A stretch of DNA of 43,778 nucleotides from an uncultured cyanobacterium. Lineage in GTDB: Bacteria; Cyanobacteriota; Cyanobacteriia; PCC-6307; Cyanobiaceae. Position 1 is the first letter of the stretch. Each line of letters begins with the position of its first letter. The notes beneath the pieces were generated by a model. That model was given only the letters and a program-made list of their open reading frames with translations. It was not told where the DNA came from and searched no databases. Shown here in pieces: positions 1-9,143 of the stretch. The translations under genes were made by a program, and so were the position numbers. The stretch lies in assembly GCA_903917565.1 (NCBI GenBank), contig CAIXBB010000043.1, positions 1 to 43,778 on the forward strand. The letters run 5' to 3'.

Positions 1-73
1 CCACGCTCTGCCGTTGCGGCGGGGTCATCCGCCTCCTCACATCAGCCTTGACGGCCTCGCTGTAGCGACGCAT
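1..73 (-). CDS. IS3-type transposase OrfA, N-terminus only (runs off the window)
   Basis: On the minus strand an ATG at 73 opens a reading frame starting MRRYSEAVKADVRRRM, which continues past base 1. I recognise this as the typical N-terminus of the helix-turn-helix OrfA protein of one IS3-type transposase group; OrfA binds the element ends and works with OrfB, the DDE integrase. Only about 24 residues are present, so it cannot be judged whether the copy is intact. An inverted repeat lies just upstream (89-139). It belongs to a different element from the remnant at 77-306. Confidence 0.6.
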   Translation of the reverse strand, partial: MRRYSEAVKADVRRRMTPPQRQSV

Positions 74-76
74 TGG

Positions 77-306
77 TCATGTCCTCAAGCCCCCGGGTGT
101 ACGAATGAGAGGGGTGACATCTTTCCTGAACCCGGGGGCGGGAAGGTCACATCGCTCAGGCACCGCACGGCAGGAGAGGCCCTCCTGGAGGTCAAGCGCA
201 ATGGCCTCCTCCTTCTCCTGGGCTCTGATGTGGCGTCTGGTTTTGGTGGGGCTGGTCATCGATGGAACATCTGGTTGTCATGGCCTGCCCCTTAAAGACC
301 TGTCCA
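77..306 (-). mobile_element. Truncated IS3-type element: left end and OrfA fragment
   Basis: A minus-strand frame from ATG 259 to a stop at 77 begins MTSPTKTRRHIRAQEKEEA and continues with a helix-turn-helix-like stretch (GLSCRAVPERCDLP). This resembles the N-terminus of another IS3-type OrfA. After about 43 residues the similarity seems to end and the frame stops, so the copy is broken, probably by the element starting at 73. Upstream of the ATG, the minus strand at 306 reads TGGACAGG, a plausible left tip; its first seven bases match a possible tip at 43657 at the other window edge. This is a remnant with no intact transposase. The family call is from memory of such sequences and is moderately secure. 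Confidence 0.45.
89..139. repeat. 10-bp inverted repeat upstream of transposase fragment
   Basis: GCCCCCGGGT at 89-98 is matched by its exact reverse complement ACCCGGGGGC at 130-139, with a 31-base spacer. It sits immediately upstream of the transposase start at 73. It may be part of the terminal region of that element or a hairpin limiting read-through transcription; the sequence alone does not decide. Confidence 0.5.
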
Positions 307-668
307 CAAAGCCTGGGGAACCTCAGATTGACCTGTTGAGAACTCACAACGAGAGACTTCAGGCCAGCCATCGCTCTTCCTAGCGGCTTCCGGCTTGCAT
401 CACCCGCTGCTTGCCAACGCCACCACCAACGCCCATGGTGCTTTTGAACTGAATCTGCCCAGCACAATGCTCGCCCTGATGCTCAAGGTCGCAGACGGCT
501 ACCCCCCCAACTGTTTTGATGGTACGGGCCTTCTCACCGGCCTGGAGCTGCCTGCCGCCGCCGCCCTATCGATCGAACGGGAGCACGACCGCGGGGTCCC
601 CTTTGCTGCCCTCCAGACCCATGGGCCTGCAAGCGCAGCCTGAAAGGCAACCACCTGCTTGGAAACCC
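307..668. other. No supported gene (362 bases)
   Basis: This stretch lies between the IS debris and the glycosyltransferase fusion gene. Open frames exist on both strands (for example 395-643, plus) but show no recognisable domain and no convincing ribosome-binding site. It most likely holds the promoter of the downstream gene; no clear promoter boxes were identified. Confidence 0.4.
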
Positions 669-2834
669 ATGTCGCTCGCCCAGCCCCCGTTCTCCCAGTG
701 GCAAGACGATGTGCAGGCCATCTGGGATCGGGGCGAGCAGCAATCCGCCATCGATCTTTTGCTGCAGCGCATCAACGCAGCCGCCCCTCAGATCCCCAAA
801 CCTCTCGGGCTGCAGCTGATTTATTACATCTTTCTACTCGGGGATCTGGGCAGTGCGGAACACTTCCTGCAGCGCCTACTGGCCGTTCATCCAGACGACC
901 CGGAAATCCTCGAGAACCTGGCCGTCGTGCTCAGCCGTCAAGGCAAGTCCGCGAACGCCATCCCCCTGTTTCAACAGGTGATCGCGCTGCAACCCGAATC
1001 AGCCAATGCCTGGGATGGGTTGGCCATTTGCGCCTTCTCCGCGGGCGATGAGCCAGCGGCCCGAGCGGCCGGCGAACGCTCACTGGCCCTCAAAACTGCC
1101 GCCGCCAGGTCGCTGCCCAACTGGAGTCTGCCAAGTGGGTCGCCAACGGCCTATCTGGAGCGTCCCGCGGCGGAGCAACGCCGTGATGTGATCGCCTTTT
1201 CCCTTTGGGGCAGCAACCCGCGCTACCTAAGGGGCGCCCTGCGCAATGCCCTGCTGATCCCTGAGTTCTATCCGGGCTGGATCGCCCGGTTCCATCTCGA
1301 TGCCACCGTGCCCGAAGACATCGTGGCGTTGCTCGAAGCGCAAGGTGCCGACATTCGACGGATGCCCGAGGGCCAGAGCCTGCGCCAGAAGCTCTGCTGG
1401 CGCTTCCAGGTGGCCAATGACCCAGCCGTGGGGCGCTTCCTGGTTCGCGATTGCGATTCGGTGGTCCATCAGCGCGAAGTCTTCGCCGTGCAGCAGTGGA
1501 TCACCTCCGGCTGCTGGTTCCACGTGATGCGCGACTGGTGGACCCACACCGATCCAATCCTGGCCGGCCTATGGGGTGGTATTGGTGGGGTCTTGCCTGA
1601 TCTCAGCGCATTGCTCAGGGCTTATAGCCCTGCCGCCAAGGAAACCGCCAATGTGGATCAGTGGTTCCTGCGCGATGTGCTCTGGGGTTCCATCCGGCCC
1701 CATGCCCTCATCCATGACCGCTGCTACCGCAGCGAAGGCAGCCAACCATGGCCCAGCCCAACACCTTCTGGGAGCCACGTGGGGCAGAACGAGTTCGCCG
1801 TGCGACAAGGTCAGCAGGCACTCTGGCTAGCCAGCTGGATCCGCCGCCATCCCTCTCTGCAACTGCCTGGGGAAGGCCCCCTGCTTCCCGCTCGCCTGCC
1901 TGAGCCAGATCTGGCGCAGCATGTGGTCATGTCTTGGACGGTTCCAAGCAATCCACAAGTGTTTCAGTCAATGCCTGAGGGTGTCACCGGAAGAGTGCTC
2001 AACCTCGACCGTGCCACGGAGCGCTGGCAAAACATGCAGGCCCAAATTAACAGCCTCGGCTGGCAGGCCACGCACCGGCGCCAACCCGCCATGACTGCCC
2101 CTGATCAAGAGGCCAAAAACCTTGGTTTGCGCAATGGTGCGGAGCTGGGGCTTTGGCGCACAACCATGGCCGTGATGGAGAACTGGCTAAGCAACGAGCG
2201 ATCAGAGAACGATGTGCTGCATCTTCTTGAAGACGATGCCATCTTGCATCCTTCCCTACCCCTACTGATCGAGCCCCTCCTTCAGGGCAGCCCCCAACTT
2301 GACATGGTCTTTAGCGAGGCTTTCCTGACGTTGCCGCTTTACCGCCGCTTTCGGGCCCTCGAGCAGCGGCGGCTGGAGGAAAACGCCAACCTTTATCTTC
2401 TTAATGGAGGCCAATACCTGGCCTGCGCCTCCTCCTACCTCGTTACCGTTAAGGGGGCACGTAAACTATTGAATCAACTCCAACAAGTTGAGGCAGCAGG
2501 CCGGCTCATCCCCCTTGACATGGCGTTTCGCAAGGCAATTCGTAGCGGTTCAATCACCGCTGCACTATCCCTCCCTTTTTTCAGCACCATCACCGCGACA
2601 ATAGATAGTGCTATCCAGAATGATCGCAACAAAGCGATTTACTTGAGTCAGGTCGCCGATCTATCGCTCCGGCGTCTGTTGTATCTTCAAAGTTGGCATC
2701 CAGAGGTTTGCCCATCGGTACTGAAAGAGCTCACCGACGTGCTGAGCTCAGGCCTTGAATCATCGCAAAATGAAGCTCTTGTACTTGAGATCCTCAACCT
2801 GGGTAAATCCGAAGGCTGGCTGATCAGCTACTAA
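669..2834 (+). CDS. TPR protein fused to two glycosyltransferase-like domains (C-terminal GT25)
   Basis: The 721-residue protein appears to have three modules. Residues about 10-145 form tetratricopeptide repeats (for example the unit with HPDDPEILENLAVVLSRQGK, then a second at about 95-140). Residues about 172-400 look like a glycosyltransferase-type domain with a DCD motif at 261-263 that could bind a metal-sugar nucleotide. Residues about 440-620 match the family 25 (LPS biosynthesis) pattern: VLNLDRATERW at 443-453 and the acidic HLLEDDAIL around 518-526. There is no signal peptide or membrane segment, so it is probably cytoplasmic and modifies surface glycans or glycoproteins. The ATG at 669 was chosen because the TPR region begins just after it; the frame is open upstream to 516, but that part is low-complexity. 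The acceptor is unknown. Its neighbour at 3371 is a broken glycosyltransferase. Confidence 0.75.
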   Translation: MSLAQPPFSQWQDDVQAIWDRGEQQSAIDLLLQRINAAAPQIPKPLGLQLIYYIFLLGDLGSAEHFLQRLLAVHPDDPEILENLAVVLSRQGKSANAIPLFQQVIALQPESANAWDGLAICAFSAGDEPAARAAGERSLALKTAAARSLPNWSLPSGSPTAYLERPAAEQRRDVIAFSLWGSNPRYLRGALRNALLIPEFYPGWIARFHLDATVPEDIVALLEAQGADIRRMPEGQSLRQKLCWRFQVANDPAVGRFLVRDCDSVVHQREVFAVQQWITSGCWFHVMRDWWTHTDPILAGLWGGIGGVLPDLSALLRAYSPAAKETANVDQWFLRDVLWGSIRPHALIHDRCYRSEGSQPWPSPTPSGSHVGQNEFAVRQGQQALWLASWIRRHPSLQLPGEGPLLPARLPEPDLAQHVVMSWTVPSNPQVFQSMPEGVTGRVLNLDRATERWQNMQAQINSLGWQATHRRQPAMTAPDQEAKNLGLRNGAELGLWRTTMAVMENWLSNERSENDVLHLLEDDAILHPSLPLLIEPLLQGSPQLDMVFSEAFLTLPLYRRFRALEQRRLEENANLYLLNGGQYLACASSYLVTVKGARKLLNQLQQVEAAGRLIPLDMAFRKAIRSGSITAALSLPFFSTITATIDSAIQNDRNKAIYLSQVADLSLRRLLYLQSWHPEVCPSVLKELTDVLSSGLESSQNEALVLEILNLGKSEGWLISY

Positions 2835-3370
2835 TCATGCGTAGGCTGAATCAATGTCGCTCTGGTCAGGGCGGCGTCTCCATGGCCGCTGGGATCTTTT
2901 CCCATAACCCTCGCAAGCAACGAGTGGCATCTGGAGATCAGCGAAAAATGGAAGGAGTGAGTGCCGTTGGTTTTGAACGAGGCCTTGAGGATGCTTTAGT
3001 GAGAGGTTTCTGCGCACCTGGCCCACCTTCGGACGGGGCATCGGTGGCAACGATGACGTTGAAGTGTAATAATTATCTTCGGCATTCGTAAGCCTGATTG
3101 GGTAGTTATCTCCACCGGAGGTCTCGGTTGTGTCTTCATTCAAGTCTGAATATAGTACATTTTTTTCCGATTTGCGGCCAAGGTTGGGAGTGTGGGTTTG
3201 CTACCCAATCAAGTTGGTCAATGACCCGACTGGCTTTTACGGGCATCACCAGTGCTGGCCTCGGCTGACCTTCTTCGACTCTCGTCAAAATGTTTCTGGT
3301 GGCTTTGTTCAGTTAGGTTGCCGATGTGACGTACACCTAGGATCATCGCCTCAGGCCCCACCACCACCCC
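2835..3370. other. No supported gene (536 bases), with an 11-bp inverted repeat
   Basis: This is spacer between two glycosyltransferase genes, visibly less G+C-rich than the surrounding coding sequence. Frames on both strands encode nothing recognisable. TGATTGGGTAG at 3095-3105 is repeated in inverted orientation at 3201-3211 (CTACCCAATCA), 95 bases apart. It could be a trace of a lost insertion or a regulatory pair, but may be chance. Confidence 0.4.
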
Positions 3371-4587
3371 ATGCCGCCGTCCGCTTCCGGCGACACCACG
3401 GTCCTGTTCATCCATCAGAACTTTCCCGCTCAGTTCGTCCATCTCTCCGCCGCCCTCGCCGAACGCCCCAACACCCGGATCGTCGCCGTTCGCTCCACCG
3501 GGCAGAAACTTCACCCCAGAATCCGCAGCCTCCATTACAACCCCCTGGCGGGCCTGCCCGATCACACCCTGCCGCCCTGTCACCCCTGGGTGGCCGATGC
3601 CCAGATCAAAGCCTTGCGCGCCGAAGCCGTACTGCGGGTCTTGACGCCGGAGCGGGCCGCCGGCCTCAGCCCCGATCTGATCATCGGCCACACCGGCTGG
3701 GGCGAACTGCTGGCCATCCGCCAGCTGTTTCCTGCCGCCCCGATCCTCGGTTACCAGGAATTCTTCTATCACCTGCATGGGGCCGACATCAATTACGACC
3801 CCGAATTCACCACCAACCATCCCGCCGAACCCGGCCGCATCGCCTTCAAGACCTCAACCCAGCTGCTGGATTCGACCACCATCGACTGGGGCCTGGCCCC
3901 CACTTGGTGGCAGTGGAGTCTGTTCCCGCCATCGATGCGCGCCCGCATGTCGGTGATCCACGACGGCATCGACTGCAACCTGATCAAGCCGGACCTGGAT
4001 GCAACCCTGCGCATCAAACGGGCTGGGCTCACCCTGAGGGCCGGCGATGAGGTGGTGACCTTCATCAACCGCAACCTCGAGCCCTAACCTGGAAGTGCTA
4101 CATGCTGCATGAGACGGGCGCCCTGCTGGATCCCAGCCGCCTCCATTTCATCGGCCACGTCCCCCACCAGACCCTGCACGACGTGCTGCGCATCAGCGCC
4201 TGCCACGTGTATCTCACCGTGCCCTTCGTGCTCAGCTGGAGCCTGCTGGAAGCGATGGCCTGCGGCGCCCTCGTGGTGGCCTCCGCCACCCCACCGGTGC
4301 ATGAGGTGATCCGCGACGGCCTCAACGGACGCCTGGTGCCCTTCGCCGATCCCCTCGCCCTGGCGCGCACCATCGCCGAGGTGCTGGCCCATCCCGAGCG
4401 CCATCAGCCCATGCGCCGCGCCGCCCGCCGCACCGTGCTCGAGCACTACGACCTGGCCAGCGTCTGCCTGCCCCAGCAGCTGGCCCTTGTCGATCGGCTG
4501 CTGGCGAAGCGCCGCCCCAGAACCCAGCAGCCCCCGGACCACGTTGGGCCGTTGTTGTTTCGCCCGCCGCCGCCGCGGCTGCGTTAA
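3371..4587 (+). pseudogene. Family 4 glycosyltransferase broken by an internal deletion and frame change
   Basis: Two frames together make one GT-B enzyme. Bases 3371-4087 encode the N-terminal acceptor domain, starting near VLFIHQNFPAQFVHL and ending at NRNLEP followed by a stop. From 4087 the +1-shifted frame resumes with TWKCYMLHETGALLDPSRLHF and carries the C-terminal donor domain, including LSWSLLEAMACGALVVAS and the TPPVHEV stretch with the family's acidic residue. Related enzymes have roughly 35 more residues between the NLEP and WK positions, so a deletion of about 100 bases that also shifted the frame is the simplest explanation. The donor half could still be translated from ATG 4102, but neither half should be an active transferase alone. 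Its 3' end overlaps the end of convergent trpB by 4 bases. Confidence 0.8.
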
Positions 4588-5849
4588 CCGGCTCCCTCCA
4601 GGCGGCCTCCCAGCCGCTCGGCCACGGTGTTCACGTCCTTGTCGCCCCGGCCGGAGAGATTCAGCACCACTTCGGTGCCGGGGGCCAGGGTGGGGCAGAG
4701 GCTTTCCAGCCAGGCGAAGGCATGGGCCGTTTCCAACGCCGGGATGATCCCCTCCAGCTCGCTCACCCGTTGCAGGGCCTCCAGGGCCTGGTCGTCGGTG
4801 ACGGCGGCGTACTCCGCCCGGCCGATCTGGCGCAGGTAGCTGTGCTCTGGCCCCACGCCGGGGTAATCGAGGCCGGCGCTGATCGAGTGGGCCTCCTGCA
4901 CCTGGCCTTCGTCGTCCTGCAGCAGCAGGGACATGGCGCCGTGCAGCACCCCCACCCGCCCCTCAGTGATGGTGGCGGCATGGCGACCGGTGGCCACACC
5001 CTCCCCGGCGGCCTCCACCCCGATCAGCCGCACACCGGCGTCCTGAACGAAGGGATGGAACAGGCCCATGGCGTTGGAGCCGCCGCCCACGCAGGCGATC
5101 AGCACATCCGGCAGACGGCCGAAGGCCTCCAGGCACTGGGCCCTGGCTTCCTGGCCGATCACGGCATGGAAATCCCGCACCAGCATCGGGTAGGGGTGCG
5201 GGCCGGCCACCGAACCGAGGATGTAATGGGTGCTCTCCACGTTGGTGACCCAGTCGCGGATGGCTTCGCTGGTGGCGTCCTTGAGGGTGGCGGTGCCGGC
5301 CGTCACCGGCTGGACCGTGGCCCCCAGCAGTCGCATGCGGAACACATTGAGGGCCTGGCGGCGCATGTCCTCTGCCCCCATGTAGATGACGCACTCCAGG
5401 CCGAAGCGGGCACAGACCGTGGCCGTGGCCACCCCGTGCTGGCCGGCGCCGGTTTCGGCGATGATCCGCTGCTTGCCCATCCTCAGAGCCAGCAGGGCCT
5501 GACCCAGGGCGTTGTTGATCTTGTGGGCGCCGGTGTGGTTGAGGTCTTCGCGCTTCAGCCACAGGCGCGGCCCCCCCTCGGCGCGGCCGTAGTGGGCCGT
5601 GAGACGCTCGGCCTCATAGAGCGGTGTGGGCCGCCCCACGTAATGGCGCAGCAGGTGGTCCAGCCGGGCGGTGAAGGAGGGGTCGGCCCAGGCCTCGGCG
5701 GCAGCAGCCTCCAGCTCCGCCAGGGCGGGCATCAGGGTTTCGGGCACGTACTGACCCCCGAAGGGTCCGAAACGGCCCAGGCCATCCGGGCGGACCGACG
5801 GCTGAAGTTCGGCCCGATCGGCGCTGCGGGTAGGGACGGTGCTGGTCAC
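4584..5849 (-). CDS. trpB: Tryptophan synthase beta chain
   Basis: This 421-residue protein condenses indole and L-serine to tryptophan in the TrpA2B2 complex. Diagnostic segments are [13 protein letters not shown] near residue 28, the PLP lysine K110 in [13 protein letters not shown], the GAGQHG loop, the phosphate-binding GGGSNAMG loop around 255, and the C-terminal LSGRGDKD. Length is normal for a cyanobacterial TrpB. No trpA lies next to it, as is common in cyanobacteria. It is transcribed divergently from the PhyH-type gene across a 139-base spacer. Confidence 0.97.
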   Translation of the reverse strand: MTSTVPTRSADRAELQPSVRPDGLGRFGPFGGQYVPETLMPALAELEAAAAEAWADPSFTARLDHLLRHYVGRPTPLYEAERLTAHYGRAEGGPRLWLKREDLNHTGAHKINNALGQALLALRMGKQRIIAETGAGQHGVATATVCARFGLECVIYMGAEDMRRQALNVFRMRLLGATVQPVTAGTATLKDATSEAIRDWVTNVESTHYILGSVAGPHPYPMLVRDFHAVIGQEARAQCLEAFGRLPDVLIACVGGGSNAMGLFHPFVQDAGVRLIGVEAAGEGVATGRHAATITEGRVGVLHGAMSLLLQDDEGQVQEAHSISAGLDYPGVGPEHSYLRQIGRAEYAAVTDDQALEALQRVSELEGIIPALETAHAFAWLESLCPTLAPGTEVVLNLSGRGDKDVNTVAERLGGRLEGAG

Positions 5850-5988
5850 CGGCGATGCGGAGGGAGATGATTCACACTAGGGAGGCACCACCCCCTTGGC
5901 GGCAGGGACCGGCCCGGGGATTCGGGAGTGCCAGCTCAGAATCATGGGCATCACCTGGTGACGGCCCAGTTCCAAACGAACGCCAGAG

Positions 5989-6999
5989 ATGCTTCCCAGC
6001 CAATACCTCTCCTCCCTCACACTCGCGGAACGGCTGTATCGCCAGCAGCCCCTGTTGGCGGGCCAGATTTATTCACCGGAAGTGCTTCAGTTCCTTCGAG
6101 ACGGTGTGATCATCTTTCCGCAGGTGATGGATCCTGACCTCCTTGACCGGATGGACTCCGACCTGGACGACCTGCCGGCGCTGGCCCAGACGTCCCTGCT
6201 GCACGGCATGATCGGCATCGATGGCAAGGCGGATCACTACGAGGCCAAGGTTCTGCGCAATCTGCCGAAGCTTGGCATCACCGATCTGCGGCAGGCGGGT
6301 CCCGGGCTCAAGCTCAATGACCTGAATCGCTACTTCGATTCAGCTCGCGATCTCGCCTTCTCAGCCCCCATCATCCGTTTTCTCGATGAGCTCTTCGGAT
6401 CGGCACCGGCCCTGATTCAATCGCTCACCTTCTGGAAAAGCAGCGAGCAGTCGCTGCACCAGGACTTCTCCTACGTTCACCACCACAGCCGGTTGGGCCA
6501 CCTGGCCGCCGCCTGGATTCCCCTGGAAGACATCAGCGCCAAGGCCAGACCGCTCGTTTACTACAAGGGCTCCCATCTCCTGGAAAGCCATCAGTTCTAC
6601 GACTGGCACCAGGGTGGGATTCTCGCCAGCCGCAACACCGACCCCGGGACAGCTGCGGGCTACGGGCAGTACCTGGACACCCTGATCCGCGAGCAGGGCT
6701 GGACACCGCGCATCTATCTGCCCATGCGCGGCGACCTCCTGATCTGGCACGGGGCGTTGATTCATGGCGGCACCCCCATGGGGGATGCCAGCCTCACCCG
6801 CCGGTCCTACGTCTGTCACTACACGGCCGCCGCCAACCACAGGGCCATGGCCCGCCATCGCGTCGGGGAGGGCTACGACTTCTCCGAACCGCCCTCCCTG
6901 CCGGAATCGATGCGCCCCCGGTCGCTGCCCTCCCGGCTGGTCTCCGCCGCCGGCCGCCGCATGAAGCACCTCTTCAGGGAGGGGCGCACCCATGCCTAA
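5989..6999 (+). CDS. Phytanoyl-CoA dioxygenase (PhyH) family protein
   Basis: A 336-residue protein with the double-stranded beta-helix features of Fe(II)/2-oxoglutarate oxygenases. The metal-binding HxD is LHQDF (H157, D159), the distal histidine lies in WHGALIHGG (H259), and an arginine pair follows (RRSYVCHY, about 271), placed to bind 2-oxoglutarate. All facial-triad residues are present, so it is probably active. Substrate is unknown: bacterial PhyH proteins hydroxylate lipids, amino acids or secondary metabolites. The SUI1-like gene starts 8 bases before its end, suggesting co-transcription. ATG 5989 gives a complete N-terminus; no strong Shine-Dalgarno precedes it. Confidence 0.85.
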   Translation: MLPSQYLSSLTLAERLYRQQPLLAGQIYSPEVLQFLRDGVIIFPQVMDPDLLDRMDSDLDDLPALAQTSLLHGMIGIDGKADHYEAKVLRNLPKLGITDLRQAGPGLKLNDLNRYFDSARDLAFSAPIIRFLDELFGSAPALIQSLTFWKSSEQSLHQDFSYVHHHSRLGHLAAAWIPLEDISAKARPLVYYKGSHLLESHQFYDWHQGGILASRNTDPGTAAGYGQYLDTLIREQGWTPRIYLPMRGDLLIWHGALIHGGTPMGDASLTRRSYVCHYTAAANHRAMARHRVGEGYDFSEPPSLPESMRPRSLPSRLVSAAGRRMKHLFREGRTHA

Positions 7000-7318
7000 G
7001 GGCGGCTGGAAGGAGTTCAGCGGCTCGGAAAGCCTGCAGCGGCCTCCGGCCCCCGGCGGCCCTGGCCTGGCCAGGGCCCAGCAGCGCGTGCGGGTGCAGC
7101 GCACCAAGGCTGGCAAGGGCGGCAAGCTGGTCACGGCAATCACGGGGCTGGACATCCCAGACACCGAGGCCAGCGCCCTGCTGCAGCGGCTCAAGACCCG
7201 CGCCGGCACCGGCGGCACCCTCAAAGATGGGATGATCCAACTCCAGGGCGACCAGGTGGCCCTCACCCTGTCCGAGCTGGAGGCGCAGGGGTTCCGGCCG
7301 AAGCAGGCCGGGGGGTAA
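6992..7318 (+). CDS. SUI1/eIF1-like translation factor (YciH family)
   Basis: The 108-residue protein has the SUI1 fold pattern: a variable basic N-terminus, then VRVQRTKAGKGGKLVTAITGL and the C-terminal segment TGGTLKDGMIQLQGDQ, the classic family signature in which the TGGT loop contacts the ribosome. Bacterial members are related to archaeal and eukaryotic initiation factor 1; their exact bacterial role is not settled. The start overlaps the upstream oxygenase gene by 8 bases. cysC follows after 35 bases. Confidence 0.92.
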   Translation: MPKGGWKEFSGSESLQRPPAPGGPGLARAQQRVRVQRTKAGKGGKLVTAITGLDIPDTEASALLQRLKTRAGTGGTLKDGMIQLQGDQVALTLSELEAQGFRPKQAGG

Positions 7319-7353
7319 GGGAGAATGCGGCCCGAAGCCGACGTCCCGTTTCC

Positions 7354-7989
7354 GTGTCCGAGTTGACCTCGCCTTCCAAGGCCACCAACATCGTCTGGCA
7401 CCACTCCACCGTGACCCGCGCCGCCCGGGCCCACCAGCGGGGCCACCGCAGCGCCATCCTCTGGTTCACGGGACTCTCTGGGGCTGGAAAGAGCACCTTG
7501 GCCAATGCGGTGAATTCGGCCCTGTTCGAGCAGGGGCTTGCCTGTTATGTGCTCGATGGCGACAACGTGCGCCACGGGCTGTGCAGCGATCTGGGCTTCT
7601 CCGACGCCGATCGAGAGGAGAACATCCGCCGGATCGGTGAGGTGGCCAAGTTATTCCTGGATGCCGGCGTGGTGGTGCTCACCGCCTTCGTCTCCCCCTT
7701 CCTGGCCGACCGCCAGCGGGCCCGCGAGCTGGTGGAGACGGGCGATTTCCTGGAGATCCACTGCGCCGCCAACCTGAAAGTCTGTGAACAACGGGACACC
7801 AAGGGCCTTTACGCCAAGGCCCGGGCCGGGGAGATCCAGCAGTTCACCGGCATCTCCAGCCCCTATGAGGCCCCGGAGGCTCCCGAGCTGCGGGTCGCCA
7901 CAGGCGAACAGAGCCTCGACGAGTCGGTGGCCCAGGTGATGGTCGAACTGGAGCGGCGCGGCATCATTCCGGCTCCGGCAGAGCCCTGA
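7354..7989 (+). CDS. cysC: Adenylylsulfate (APS) kinase
   Basis: This enzyme phosphorylates adenosine 5'-phosphosulfate to PAPS in sulfate assimilation. The 211-residue protein has the Walker A loop GLSGAGKS at residues 40-47, the substrate segment DGDNVRHGL, REENIRRIGEVAKLF, the FVSPF segment and the KGLYAKARAGEI lid typical of CysC. Start is a GTG at 7354; this gives the usual length for the family. It is a stand-alone kinase, not fused to ATP sulfurylase. Its 3' end overlaps that of the convergent permease gene by 26 bases. Confidence 0.96.
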   Translation: MSELTSPSKATNIVWHHSTVTRAARAHQRGHRSAILWFTGLSGAGKSTLANAVNSALFEQGLACYVLDGDNVRHGLCSDLGFSDADREENIRRIGEVAKLFLDAGVVVLTAFVSPFLADRQRARELVETGDFLEIHCAANLKVCEQRDTKGLYAKARAGEIQQFTGISSPYEAPEAPELRVATGEQSLDESVAQVMVELERRGIIPAPAEP

Positions 7990-9064
7990 ATGGCAGCGGT
8001 TCGGCCAAGTCCCTGCGAAGGCGCAGGGCCCAGGCATCGAGGAAGGTCTTGGCGCAGCTGGCCACCGGCACCGCCAGCAGGAGGCCCAGCAGTTCACCGA
8101 GCCCCATCAGCCCCCCCAGCCGGGCGCCGATCGGCAGGCTGATCAGCAGCCAGGCTGGCTGCAGGCCCACGATTGACCCCATCAGGCGGGGCTGGATCAC
8201 CTGGTCGACCACCTGGCCGACACTGATCGCCACCGCCAGCACCTCCAGGCCGGTGCGCGGATCCTGGAGCGCCAGCAACACGCTCACTCCGACGATGGTG
8301 AGGGCACTGGCATAGGGAATCAAGGTGGTGAAGCCGATCGCCACCGCGAACAGGACGCCGTAGGGGATCCCCAGCAGGGTGAACACCAGGCTCTGGGCGC
8401 CGCTGAGGATCAGGGCCAGCACCACCTGGCCGGCGAAGTAGCCCCGGAAGGTGCGATCGAGGGTGCTGAGCACCAGGGCGCGGGTGCCGGAGGGAAGCCA
8501 TTCGGCCAGACCTTTGGCGATGCCTTCACCACCCAGCAGCAGGAACACCGCCAGCACCAGGACGATCACAGTGTTGACGGTGATGCTCACCGTGGCCCCC
8601 AGGATCCCCAGCACCTGCTGGCTGAGCTGGGAAGCAAGCTTGCTGGTGCGCGAGATCAGATCACTGCTGAGCCCGCCGAAGTCGGTGGGGAGCCCCCGAT
8701 CGGTGGCCCAGCGCTGCAGCTGGCCCAGCAGAGTTTCCCCCTGGGCCAGCCAGCTGGGCAGGGCCAGCACCAGGTCGCCGAGCTGCTCCACCAGACGGGG
8801 CACCAGCACCAGGACCGCCAGCACCACCGCCGAGAGGCTCAGCCCCAGCACCAGCAGCAGGGCCAGCGGCCGGGGCAGACCGCGCTGGATCAGCCAGCGG
8901 CTGGGGATATCGAGCAGGAAAGCCAGCAGGGCGGCCGTCAGGAACAGCGCCGGGAACGGCGCCAGGGGCACCAGCAACTGGCGCAGCACCCACAGGTTGA
9001 GCACCAGCAGAGGCAGGGCCAGGGAGAACCGCAGCCAGGGGGGCAGCACCAGCCGCTCGAGCAT
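7964..9064 (-). CDS. AI-2E family transporter (PerM/YdiK-type membrane protein)
   Basis: A 366-residue multi-pass membrane protein. The hydrophobic pattern (two segments at residues about 10-45, one at about 58-80, a soluble loop about 85-145, then five or more segments) and the C-terminal signature LIPYASALTIVG ... DQVIQPRLMGSIVGLQP ... GARLGGLMGLGELLGLLLAVP identify the AI-2E/PerM family. Members are proposed exporters of small molecules or ions; the name comes from one E. coli protein linked to autoinducer-2, and the substrate here cannot be inferred. ATG 9064 starts cleanly at MLERLVLPPWLRF; the frame is open further upstream, but that would overlap purE. Confidence 0.92.
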   Translation of the reverse strand: MLERLVLPPWLRFSLALPLLVLNLWVLRQLLVPLAPFPALFLTAALLAFLLDIPSRWLIQRGLPRPLALLLVLGLSLSAVVLAVLVLVPRLVEQLGDLVLALPSWLAQGETLLGQLQRWATDRGLPTDFGGLSSDLISRTSKLASQLSQQVLGILGATVSITVNTVIVLVLAVFLLLGGEGIAKGLAEWLPSGTRALVLSTLDRTFRGYFAGQVVLALILSGAQSLVFTLLGIPYGVLFAVAIGFTTLIPYASALTIVGVSVLLALQDPRTGLEVLAVAISVGQVVDQVIQPRLMGSIVGLQPAWLLISLPIGARLGGLMGLGELLGLLLAVPVASCAKTFLDAWALRLRRDLAEPLPFRALPEPE

Positions 9065-9143
9065 CAGCGGGATCCGGGCATGGCCCCGGTGAATCGACGA
9101 TTGTCGACCAGCTTGGCCTGCCGGGCCGGTGTCGGCCAGCGCT

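Noticed and set aside
395-643. 82-residue plus-strand frame before the glycosyltransferase fusion
   Set aside because: No domain, no ribosome site, overlaps the upstream open part of the glycosyltransferase frame; composition looks non-coding.
516-668. N-terminal extension of the glycosyltransferase fusion from ATG 516
   Set aside because: The extra 51 residues are Pro/Ser-rich low-complexity sequence unlike the TPR region; ATG 669 is a better start.
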